NCBI RefSeq assembly: GCF_900188405.1 | Contig: NZ_FZOF01000002.1 | Location: 124,001-188,000, forward strand | Direction of reading: 5' to 3' | DNA: 64,000 bases | Origin: Actinacidiphila glaucinigra | Lineage (GTDB): Bacteria; Actinomycetota; Actinomycetes; Streptomycetales; Streptomycetaceae | Shown: positions 10,662 through 18,262 of the stretch, piece by piece | Numbering within the stretch: the stretch's first letter is position 1 | Layout: the number at the start of each line of letters is the position of its first letter | The notes under the pieces: model-generated | What the model saw: the letters and a program-made list of their open reading frames with translations, nothing else | Database searches by the model: none | Told to the model about the DNA's origin: nothing | Translations under genes and position numbers: made by a program

Positions 10662-13052
10662 CTAGAGCATCCCGTCCCACATCTGTTCGATGAGCACCGG
10701 CCACCAGTGCTCGGGCGAGGCCACCGCGGCCGGGTCGAGCGCGGCCAGCTGGTTCTGGAAGTCGACCGTCCAGCGGCCCGCCTGCTCCGGTGTCAGGCCC
10801 AGCCGCCAGCGCCACATCTTCCCGAGCAGCGCGAGGCAGCGGACGAACTCCGGCAGGCTGGTGTTGGCGAACTGCGGCACCGCCGCCGTCCCGCCCGGCC
10901 CGGCCTCCAGCGGCACCGCGACGATGTGCGCCGTGCCGTACTGCACGCACAGCTGGCGGCCGAAGTCATTGCCCATCACCAGGTACGAACCCGCGTCCGG
11001 GGCCGGCTGCACGCCCCGCTCGGCCGCCAGCTCCGCCAGGGTCGGCACCGGCCGCCCGGGCTGGGCCTGCGCCCAGAAGAACGGGCCGAAGTCCACCGGC
11101 AGCCCGGACCAGGTGAGCGTCTGCGCGACGAGGTCCGGCACGCCCTGGCGGGCGACCGCCCGCTGGTCGAAGCGGAACACGCCCTGCGGCCCGAAGGACT
11201 GCGCCAGTTCGTGCCCGATCGCGTCCAGCGGGACCGGGGGGACCCGCTGGATCCGGTGCGGCTCGGGCATCGGCACCCGGTGCGGATGGGCGTGCGCCGG
11301 GGCGCTCGCCACCTGGTGCAGCTCGCCGAGGTGGGTCAGCAGGTGCTGGACGCCGGCGCGGCGGCTCGCGTGGTCCTTGCCGTACGGGGCGGTGCTGCTG
11401 ATCCGCACCTGGGGCCAGGTCTCGCGGATCATCCGGGCGCAGTAACCGCCGGGCAGGTCGCAGGACTCCAGCTCCGTGTGCAGCTCCAGCACCGCCTGCG
11501 GAGGCACGCCGAGGGCACGCAGCTCGTGCAGGATCTGCCACTCCGGATGCGGTGTGCCGGGCGCGGAGCGGCGGATCAGCTGCTGCTCCGAGCCGTCCTG
11601 CGCGCGGTAGCGGAGCACCGCCATGTAACCGGGGCCGACCGTGGGCACCCCGGTGGGCGGCTGGCCCTGGGCCTGCGGCTGCGGCGGCTGGGGGTAGCCG
11701 TAAGCCGCGGGCTGCTGCGCCACGGGGCCGGGCGGCGGCGGGGGCGGTGCCGAGGCCCCGGCACCGCTGTCCGGGCGGGACAGCACCGTCGCGGCCCGGT
11801 GCACGTCCCCGGCCGCGGGGTTCGGCGGCGCCGGCGGGCCGGGCCGGTCGTCCGCGGGGAGCGCCTGCACGAGCTGCGTGGGCACGTACCCGGCGGCCGG
11901 GGTGCCGGGCACTCCCGGACCGGGCGGGGGCGCGGGCGGACCGGGCGGGCCGGCCTTCGAGGTCTCGGCGGCGGCCACGTCGGCGGCGCCGCGGCCCGGG
12001 CCGGGCGGCGGCGGGGGCGGCGGGGGCGGTCCGTCCGGGCGGGACAGCATCGTCGCGGCGTGGTGCACGTCCCCGGAGGCGGGCCGGGCGGGGGTGGACG
12101 GCGCGGGCGGCGGCGGGGGCGGACCCTGCCGGCCCACCGCGGGCGCCGGGGGCGGCGGGGGCACGGCCGGGCCCCCGAACGGCGAGGGCGGCGGTCCCGG
12201 CGGCGAAGGCGTGGCCGGGCCACCCGGGTAGCCGTAGGCGCCGGGCCCGGGGGCCGGCGGCGGAGGCGGCGCGCCCGCACCGGCGCCGGGGTGGCCGTAG
12301 CCGCCCTGTGCCCGGGGCGGCGGGAGCGGCGTCCCCGCCTCGTGCACGCCGGGCAGCCGCTCGGTGCTGGCGTCGGCGCTCGTCACCGGCAGCGGGGTGT
12401 GGGCGTCGTCCGAGTCGCTGATCGGCGGCGCGTACACGGTCGCCGGCGGCGGCACGGAGGCCCCCGCGCCGTGGCTGTCGTTGGCGTCCCGCCACGCTGC
12501 GGGCGGCGGGGTCGGCGCGCCGCCGTACGGCGTCGGCATCGGCATCGGCGGGGTCGGGGTCGGGACGTACGGCTGGGTGGGCGTCGACGGCCCGGGCGTG
12601 CTGACGGGAGCCGGGGCGGGCGGCGGGGTCGGGAGGGTGTCGCCGGAGGCCCCTTCCGACGCGCGGCGGTCCGGGATGCCGAGCCGGTCGGCGGCGTCCT
12701 GCAGCCACTGCGGCGGGCTCAGCAGGAAGGACGTCGCCTCCAGGTCGATCCGCCGGGGCTGCTCCGGCACGGCGTCCGCGACCGCCTCGGCGGCGGCGCC
12801 GTAGGTCTCCTCCCAGCGGCGGACGATCTCGCCCACCGGCAGCGCGGGCCAGAGCGTGGCCTCACCGCTGTCCCGGGCGATGACGATGCGGGTCTCCCCG
12901 TCGTCCGAGGTCGGCCCGCCGTCCCTCGGCTCGGACCAGACCACGAAGCCCCGGTCGAACTCCCGCACCCGCACCTCACGTGCGAGGTAGGCGGGGACGT
13001 CGGCGTTGATCCACCGCTCGGCGCGCTCCTGCGCCTGCGCGAACGTGACCAT
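10662..13052 (-). CDS. Deaminase-like domain fused to SUKH-4 immunity domain with proline-rich linker
   Basis: This 796-residue cytosolic protein has no signal peptide. Residues 1-85 form a small N-terminal domain that weakly resembles Imm35/YrhB-type immunity domains. A long Pro/Gly/Ala linker (about 130-445) holds two copies of a GDVHxAATxLSRPD motif. Residues about 460-580 look like an XOO_2897-type polymorphic-toxin deaminase: HTELESC...GGYC (H525, E527, C531, C538) followed by a conserved APYG. The C-terminus (about 600-796) matches SUKH-4, with PTLAELA, GSYLVMGNDFG and FANTSLPEFVRCL. The ATG at 13052 lies 8 bases after the stop of the WHH/SUKH-1 gene, so they form an operon. Deaminase assignment is by motif only; the CxxxxxxC spacing differs from the usual PCxxC, so activity is uncertain. 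Confidence 0.8.
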   Translation of the reverse strand: MVTFAQAQERAERWINADVPAYLAREVRVREFDRGFVVWSEPRDGGPTSDDGETRIVIARDSGEATLWPALPVGEIVRRWEETYGAAAEAVADAVPEQPRRIDLEATSFLLSPPQWLQDAADRLGIPDRRASEGASGDTLPTPPPAPAPVSTPGPSTPTQPYVPTPTPPMPMPTPYGGAPTPPPAAWRDANDSHGAGASVPPPATVYAPPISDSDDAHTPLPVTSADASTERLPGVHEAGTPLPPPRAQGGYGHPGAGAGAPPPPPAPGPGAYGYPGGPATPSPPGPPPSPFGGPAVPPPPPAPAVGRQGPPPPPPAPSTPARPASGDVHHAATMLSRPDGPPPPPPPPPGPGRGAADVAAAETSKAGPPGPPAPPPGPGVPGTPAAGYVPTQLVQALPADDRPGPPAPPNPAAGDVHRAATVLSRPDSGAGASAPPPPPPGPVAQQPAAYGYPQPPQPQAQGQPPTGVPTVGPGYMAVLRYRAQDGSEQQLIRRSAPGTPHPEWQILHELRALGVPPQAVLELHTELESCDLPGGYCARMIRETWPQVRISSTAPYGKDHASRRAGVQHLLTHLGELHQVASAPAHAHPHRVPMPEPHRIQRVPPVPLDAIGHELAQSFGPQGVFRFDQRAVARQGVPDLVAQTLTWSGLPVDFGPFFWAQAQPGRPVPTLAELAAERGVQPAPDAGSYLVMGNDFGRQLCVQYGTAHIVAVPLEAGPGGTAAVPQFANTSLPEFVRCLALLGKMWRWRLGLTPEQAGRWTVDFQNQLAALDPAAVASPEHWWPVLIEQMWDGML

Positions 13053-13060
13053 GTCCTGCC

Positions 13061-14047
13061 TCACCCCTCCACCGGGACGGCGCGGGCGAAGCCGCCGTCC
13101 ACCATCAGGTTCGCCACCGTCTCCAGCTCCGGCGGGTCGCCGGCGAGCGCGGCCAGGAAGGCGTCGAAGTCCTCGCCGCAGGGCAGCAGCAGCCCGGCGG
13201 CCCGCTCCTCGGTGGAGCCGAAGGCGCCGTCGGCGTCCCGCACGTCGTCGTACGGGCACAGCCACATGGAACCCAGGTCGGCGCCGCGCGACTTCACCGC
13301 GAGCACACCGCCCTGGACGTAGGAGATCGCCAGGTAGTCCTTGGTGAGGTGGTCCCGCAGGCACTTGTTGACGTAGACGAGGTCGTTGGGCGCCGCCTCG
13401 TCCCGCACGGTGAAGAAAGGCTGGTCGATCAGGAGTCCCAGCATGGGCAGCAGGGCGACGCCCCGCGGCGCGCTGCCGCCCGCCGCCTTGAGGAAGGTGC
13501 GGTACGCGCCGGGCAGCCGGTAGCCGAGCTCCTCCTCGACGTCCCGGACCTGCTGCTCGGTGACGGCGACCCCGTCCTTGCGCAGGCCGAAGTGGACCGG
13601 CCGGGTCTCCTGGAGCGGCCGGGTGCCGCGCTTGTCGTGGTCGGCGGAGGCGGTGGTGGCCAGGCCGCCGTGGTGCCGCAGCAATGACTTGACCTCGGCG
13701 GGGACCAGTTCCAGACGGCGGCTTCCGGCGACGTGGTGCCAGGTCCACCCGTGCGGCGTGGCGACGGGGGGCAGGCTGCCCCACAGCTCGTGACCGGCGG
13801 CGTGCAGCGCGGCGTTGGCCGACACGTAGTCGGTCAGGCGGAGTTCGTCGATGCCGAAGCCGTCCGGCGGCTCGGCGATCTCGGCCGCCGCGCGGGCGTA
13901 CGGAGAGAAGTCGGGGAAGCCGCGCTCGTCCACGCGTACGCCCTGCGGGTGGCGGGTGCGCCGCACCGGGTCCGGGAAGTGCACGATCTGACCGGCGTAG
14001 GCCGCGTTCGGTGGCGCGGCCCGATGCCCGGGCCGACCTGTCGTCAT
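13061..14047 (-). CDS. WHH (HNH/EndoVII-type) nuclease-like domain fused to SMI1/KNR4 (SUKH-1) domain
   Basis: This is a 328-residue protein without export signal. Residues about 40-130 resemble the WHH class of polymorphic-toxin nucleases: a DFSPYA segment, SANAALHAAG, then HGWTWHHVAGSRRLELVP and HHGG (WTWHH at 101-105). The family normally has a His shortly after LVP (LVPxxxH); here the text reads LVPAEVK, so one metal ligand may be lost. Residues about 162-328 are a SUKH-1 (SMI1/KNR4) domain with VEEELGYRLPGAYRTFLKAAGG. I chose the ATG at 14047, which has GGGGG 8 bases upstream; in-frame ATGs at 14062 and 14083 are possible. It is first in an operon with the deaminase/SUKH-4 fusion. Confidence 0.82.
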   Translation of the reverse strand: MTTGRPGHRAAPPNAAYAGQIVHFPDPVRRTRHPQGVRVDERGFPDFSPYARAAAEIAEPPDGFGIDELRLTDYVSANAALHAAGHELWGSLPPVATPHGWTWHHVAGSRRLELVPAEVKSLLRHHGGLATTASADHDKRGTRPLQETRPVHFGLRKDGVAVTEQQVRDVEEELGYRLPGAYRTFLKAAGGSAPRGVALLPMLGLLIDQPFFTVRDEAAPNDLVYVNKCLRDHLTKDYLAISYVQGGVLAVKSRGADLGSMWLCPYDDVRDADGAFGSTEERAAGLLLPCGEDFDAFLAALAGDPPELETVANLMVDGGFARAVPVEG

Positions 14048-14124
14048 TGCCGATGCCCCCATGCTGGATCCGGTGTTGGGCACAGCCTATGGGGTGTGGC
14101 AATAGGCGCTTCCGCTGGTTCAGG

Positions 14125-14871
14125 TCACGGGTGTACGGCGGCCTCGGCGAGCTTCGCGTGCTGGGCGCGCACGACGGCGAGGGGCGGTCCCCCCGGGTCC
14201 CCGGACGGCTTGACGGTGACGTAGGTGGCCGTGCTGCCACCGGTGCGCACGACGGTGACGGTGGCGGTGCCCCTCGCGGCGTCGCCGGTGTCGGCCATCA
14301 CGTAGGCGGCCGCCTCGTCGCCGGCCTCGGGGGCCTTCGCGGGGCGGACGGCGAAGTGCCGGGTGCGTCCCTCGCCGTCGGTCGCCCCGAAGGAGCGGCA
14401 CTTCTCCAGGGCGGCGGTGATCCCGCCGACGACATCGGCCGCCTCACCGGTCCGGTGCGCGGAGAGCAGCAGCAGGTCCAGCTCCCCGTCGCCGCCGAGC
14501 GCGCCGCGCGTGGTGACCGCGGCGGTCACCTGGGCGCCGAGCGGGCGGGCGGGGCGGCTGCTCACGGGGTCGGACAGCGGGCGGCACACGGGCCGGTCAG
14601 CGGTGAGCGAAGCCTCCGAGCCCGAGGCACCGGCGCCCCCCGCGCCGCCGGTCACCACATAGCCGGGCACGTCGGCGGAGGTGATCAGCGCCGCCCTCAA
14701 CCGGACCCCGTCGAGGGGCTGTTGGGCCTCCGCCGTGGAGGCACCGGTCGAATCCCGGCCGTTGTCGGCGTGCTTGGCACTCTTTCCGTCCGGGCCGGCG
14801 CTACTATCCGTACAACCACTGGCCAACGCAAGGAGCAGCACTGCGGCAGCACATCGGACTGCGTTACGCAT
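14125..14871 (-). CDS. Putative secreted lipoprotein
   Basis: This is about 248 residues, with an N-terminal signal peptide ending in a lipobox (LALASGC), so it is probably lipid-anchored outside the membrane. The mature part begins with a Ser/Gly/Asp-rich spacer and contains a domain resembling the PknH/sensor-like lipoproteins common in Streptomyces (VRLRAALITSADVPGYVV, later CRSFGATDGEG), with paired Cys. I do not recognise a specific function. The start is unsure: ATG at 14871 gives a textbook signal peptide but has GGGGAG touching it; TTG at 14901 with GAGAGG 6 bases upstream, or ATG at 14892, are alternatives. It diverges from the YwqJ gene with 141 bases between. Confidence 0.75.
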   Translation of the reverse strand: MRNAVRCAAAVLLLALASGCTDSSAGPDGKSAKHADNGRDSTGASTAEAQQPLDGVRLRAALITSADVPGYVVTGGAGGAGASGSEASLTADRPVCRPLSDPVSSRPARPLGAQVTAAVTTRGALGGDGELDLLLLSAHRTGEAADVVGGITAALEKCRSFGATDGEGRTRHFAVRPAKAPEAGDEAAAYVMADTGDAARGTATVTVVRTGGSTATYVTVKPSGDPGGPPLAVVRAQHAKLAEAAVHP

Positions 14872-15012
14872 CTCCCCACAGTGCCGTGACATCCGGCACA
14901 AAGTAAACCTCTCACCTCACAACCGACTTCCGTAACGCCTGGTCCGTTTGGCAGTCTTACGCACATAGGGGGACGTCCTCCTCGTGAGGACGGATCGGAG
15001 GGCCGTACGAAG

Positions 15013-15507
15013 ATGCTGACGAGAGACGCCGCGGACCCGCGGCTCAACTGGGGAGCCGACGAAGCACCCGCTCCACCGGTGCTGCGCCACCGGCGCGACG
15101 GGATCCTGCCGGCGGTCGCCGCCGCGCTGTCCGTCAGGGACGAGGTCCTCACCTGCACCGGCGTCAAGGCCGACCAGCCGCCCCCGCTCCACCCGCTCGT
15201 GCAGGACGTCCTCGACACGCTCCCCGTCGCCCAGCGTGAGCGCTTCACGGGACGATGTCCCGAACCGGTGCTGCTGTCCCGCCACCTGACCACCGTCGAC
15301 GGCGCCCGCAGCAAGCGCGCCGCGCGCAAGCCGCTGACGGCCGGCGAGGCCCGCAAGGCCCTCAAGGGCGCCAAGCTCACCGCCCGCCGCATACGCGAGG
15401 ACGGCGACCCCGCCCACGGCGCCTACGCCCCGCCCTGCCGCTCCTGCCAGGCGCTGCTCGCGCACTTCGGCGTCCGCGCCTTCGACCCGGGAGCCGGCGC
15501 CGAATGA
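15013..15507 (+). CDS. YwqJ-related putative deaminase
   Basis: This is a 164-residue protein of the YwqJ class of the deaminase superfamily, which appears as toxin domains in polymorphic toxin systems. The zinc and catalytic motifs are present: CPE at 82-84 (the C-x-E that replaces HxE) and PPCRSC at 140-145 (PCxxC), with a long Arg/Lys-rich insert between. There is no leader, WXG100, PAAR or other delivery domain, so the protein should stay in the cytosol. The ATG at 15013 has GGAGGG about 10 bases upstream. Its stop overlaps the next start (ATGA), coupling it to the SUKH-3 protein, the expected immunity partner. The substrate nucleotide or nucleic acid is unknown. Confidence 0.85.
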   Translation: MLTRDAADPRLNWGADEAPAPPVLRHRRDGILPAVAAALSVRDEVLTCTGVKADQPPPLHPLVQDVLDTLPVAQRERFTGRCPEPVLLSRHLTTVDGARSKRAARKPLTAGEARKALKGAKLTARRIREDGDPAHGAYAPPCRSCQALLAHFGVRAFDPGAGAE

Positions 15508-15983
15508 ACTCGACCCGCTTCCCCGTCGGCGTCGACGCGGCCCTGCGCTCCGTCGGCTGGCAGCCCGGCCGCTGGGACATCCTGCAGGCCGAGGTCTGGG
15601 CCGACACGCTGCGCGCCCACGTCTCCCCCGGCGGCCACCGGCACAGCGTCTTCCCCGCCGCCGTCGAGGCCTGGGCCGAGTTCGGCGGCCTCACCGTGCC
15701 GGCCGTCTCCGGGCCCGGCCGCCATGTCGCGCCCAGCGCGGTCCACGTGGACCCGCTCCACGGGCTGCACCTCGCGCGCACGCTCGGCGACCTGGGCCGT
15801 GCGCTCGACACGGAGGTCGCCCCTCTCGGGGAGGAGTCCGCGGGGCACGGGCAGCTCGCGATCGACGCGGAGGGCCGCGTCTACTGCGTCGACCACACCG
15901 GCGACTACTACCTGGGCCCGACCATCGACGCGGCCCTGGGCGCCCTCACGACGGGCGCCCGCCCCCACCGCCTCACGACCTGA
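15504..15983 (+). CDS. SUKH-3 domain immunity-type protein
   Basis: This is a 159-residue protein with the SUKH-3 pattern: FPVGVDAALRSVGWQPGR at the N-terminus, a central EAWAEFGGLTV, and a C-terminal VYCVDHTGDYYLGPTIDAAL. SUKH proteins neutralise nucleic-acid-targeting toxins by direct binding. The ATG overlaps the stop of the YwqJ deaminase (ATGA), so the two should be made in fixed ratio. The gene order deaminase then inhibitor fits a cytosolic toxin/immunity pair, or a housekeeping nucleotide-editing pair derived from one. Confidence 0.87.
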   Translation: MNSTRFPVGVDAALRSVGWQPGRWDILQAEVWADTLRAHVSPGGHRHSVFPAAVEAWAEFGGLTVPAVSGPGRHVAPSAVHVDPLHGLHLARTLGDLGRALDTEVAPLGEESAGHGQLAIDAEGRVYCVDHTGDYYLGPTIDAALGALTTGARPHRLTT

Positions 15984-16020
15984 CCGCGCGCCTGCCGTGC
16001 CGCTGGGGGTGCCCCCGGTG

Positions 16021-16105
16021 GTTGTGTGCGGGTCGTTTGCGCCTGCGGCGGGCATCCACCCGCCCTCCCGCCCGATTGCCCGGCGCGGTTGGTGCGGGCC
16101 TCGCG
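16021..16105 (-). repeat. Complex intergenic repeat, short copy R4
   Basis: It begins GTTGTGTGCGGG, followed by TTTGCGCCTGCGGCGGGC, and continues with CGCCCTCCCGCCCGATTGCC, matching the end of R1 in the same orientation. It starts 37 bases after the SUKH-3 stop and is inverted relative to R3. Confidence 0.65.
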
Positions 16106-16340
16106 CGGTTCGTGGTGGGCCGGGGTCGGGGCCTCCGGGGCTGGGCATTCTGTACCGCATATTTATGTGCATGGCGGGCGGTCCAGGTCCTTGCCGTCTG
16201 TGCCGCACAACAAATACACGTCAGCGTCCAGAACGCCCACCCTCCCCCAGCCTTCGGCCGGGGGTGCCCCCAACTCCCCCGCCCCCTCGGTCGGTTCGGC
16301 GACCAACGGCCGGAGGTGGGTGGTGAGGAGCGGTCCGGGG
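16106..16340. other. Unassigned spacer between repeat copies R4 and R3
   Basis: I see no gene here. The stretch has a locally AT-richer patch (ACCGCATATTTATGTGCATG near 16150) and one CCCCCAGCCTTCGGCCGGGG hairpin near 16245-16268. Confidence 0.4.
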
Positions 16341-16733
16341 GTGCCGCACGCGTCACTCAACGCCCACACCACCCGACTCGATGCAGGCGAGTCGGCCGCG
16401 GCACCGGTGCGTGCACTCTTGCTCGACCTGCGGCCGAAAGACCCCCTGCTGGAGGCAGCTCCCAGCGGTGCGGGGAGGGGCACACCCCATCACCCCCCAC
16501 CGGCCGGCATGCGCCCACACCACCGGAGGGGGTGTGGCGGGGTGCGCCCGGAAACGACGAGCGGCGGACCCGGCGCGGAATGATGCAGGGGTAAACCGCG
16601 AGCGTTGAGGACGTGCGCCGCCGCGGCCCCGACCCAGGCACACGGTGCGAGGCCCTCACTGACCGTGCCGGGCAATCGGGAGGGAGGGCGGGGGATGCCC
16701 GCCGCAGGCGCAACGACCCGCACCCGACAACCG
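16341..16733 (+). repeat. Complex intergenic repeat, long copy R3
   Basis: About 390 bp that matches the reverse complement of R1 (2561-3016) over most of its length, starting GTGCCGCACGCGTCACTCAA and ending CCCGCACCCGACAACC. It lacks two of the hairpins found in R1. It ends 35 bases from the stop of the histidine kinase gene. That connecting segments, not only hairpins, are conserved argues for a defined multi-part element. Confidence 0.72.
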
Positions 16734-16767
16734 ACCGGCACACAAAAACGCACCCCGGGTCGTACCG

Positions 16768-18123
16768 CTACGCGGGAAGCATTGCGGAGACGCGGAACCC
16801 ACCCTCATGCGTCGTGCCGGCGGCGAACCCCCCGCCCAGCGCGGTGACACGCTCCTTCATGCCGACCAGCCCGTTGCCCCCGCTGGGCAGCACCAGCGCG
16901 GGCGCGCCGTCGGAGGGCCCGTTCTGCACCAGGACCGCGACCTCCGCCTCGCGGTAGGCGAGACGGATGCGGGCCCGCGCACCGGGCGCGTGCTTGTGCA
17001 CGTTGGTGAGTGCCTCCTGCACGACGCGGTAGACCGTGGCCTCGACCCGCGCCGCCAGCGGACGCTCCTCCCCCTCGACCGTGAGCTCGACGTCCATCCC
17101 GGCGGCCCGCGACTCGTCGAGCAGCCTCCTGAGCTCGGCCAGGCACGGCCCCTGCTCGTCCTCCTCCGCCTCGGCCGCCGCGGCCGGCGCCGCGGGCGCA
17201 ATCGTTTCCGCAGCGGCCGCCACACGAACCACCGACGCCGCCGACACGGACGCCGCGGGCGCCGCGGCCCGTGCCGCCGTCGCGGGCTCCGCCCGCAGGA
17301 CGCCCAGCATCTCGCGCAGTTCGTTGAGCGCCTGGCGTCCCATGTCCCCGAGCAGCTGCGCACTGGCCGAGGCCTTCTCGGGGTCCTTGACGGCGATCGC
17401 CTGGAGGGCGGCCGCGTGCACGACCATCAGGCTCACCCGGTGCGCGACGACGTCGTGCATCTCTCGCGCGATGCGGGTGCGCTCCTCCATGCGGGCGCGC
17501 TCCGCGGAGCTCGTGGCCGTCTCGGCGAGCAGCGACAACTCCCGCTCCAGGCCGTCCGCACGTTCCCGCAGGCTCTCCACCAGCCGGCGCCGGGCGCCGA
17601 CGTACAGACCGAGCAGCACCGGCGGCGCGGTGACGCCGACCGCCGCGAGCACGGAGGTGAGGGCGACCACGGCCAGCGGCGCGTGGTACGCGGCGGTGCC
17701 GAGGTCACCGTGCATCTCCAGGAAGGTGACGATCAGCATGCCGAGCATGGTCATCCCCGACAGCACCGCGATGATCCGCCGCGGTACGTCGGAGGCGGCC
17801 AGGGTGTAGAGGCCGACGATGCTGAGCAGGATGCCCATCTGGGCGGGCGTGACGGCGATGGAGACCAGCACGACCAGGACCGGCCAGCGCCTGCGGAGCA
17901 CCAGCACCGAGCCGACCAGGAGACCGAACAGACCTGTGACGACGGGCGAGATCCCGGTCTTCTCCGCGAAGGCCGCGCCCTCCAGGAGGCATTCCACGGC
18001 CGAGACGAAGGCCAGGGAGGCGTCGAGCACCATGCTGCGCCGCCTGGGCCACCACCACGGCCCGGCGGCCCCCCGGCTTCGTCCGCCGGCCCCGTCCGGT
18101 ACGTACTCCCCCGTCGTACTCAT
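16768..18123 (-). CDS. Sensor histidine kinase, NarL/DesK-type (HisKA_3), orphan
   Basis: This is a 451-residue membrane histidine kinase. Five or six membrane segments cover about residues 30-190, followed by a dimerisation helix with the phosphoacceptor His in [17 protein letters not shown], then a HATPase domain with N-box [12 protein letters not shown] and G-box [12 protein letters not shown]. An unusual Ala-rich insert (about residues 285-325) separates HisKA_3 from the ATPase core. The ATG at 18123 begins the gene; ppc diverges from it. Such kinases usually sit beside a LuxR-type response regulator, and none is adjacent here, so its partner must be elsewhere. The signal is unknown. Confidence 0.9.
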   Translation of the reverse strand: MSTTGEYVPDGAGGRSRGAAGPWWWPRRRSMVLDASLAFVSAVECLLEGAAFAEKTGISPVVTGLFGLLVGSVLVLRRRWPVLVVLVSIAVTPAQMGILLSIVGLYTLAASDVPRRIIAVLSGMTMLGMLIVTFLEMHGDLGTAAYHAPLAVVALTSVLAAVGVTAPPVLLGLYVGARRRLVESLRERADGLERELSLLAETATSSAERARMEERTRIAREMHDVVAHRVSLMVVHAAALQAIAVKDPEKASASAQLLGDMGRQALNELREMLGVLRAEPATAARAAAPAASVSAASVVRVAAAAETIAPAAPAAAAEAEEDEQGPCLAELRRLLDESRAAGMDVELTVEGEERPLAARVEATVYRVVQEALTNVHKHAPGARARIRLAYREAEVAVLVQNGPSDGAPALVLPSGGNGLVGMKERVTALGGGFAAGTTHEGGFRVSAMLPA

Positions 18124-18262
18124 ACGGACCAGCCTAGACGCGACGGTGTCCGCCTGGCGGTCAGCCCCGGTCCGGGGAGCGGCCCGGATCTATCCTTGTG
18201 CCGTCGGACAGCGCGGTCCGGACAATGCCGCCGCCCATTCCACTGCACTAGGAGCCGCACCT

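Noticed and set aside
10662..14240. Single open frame of about 1190 codons covering two SUKH genes
   Set aside because: The frame runs through the upstream gene in the wrong phase. Two clear genes with their own starts and domains explain the region.
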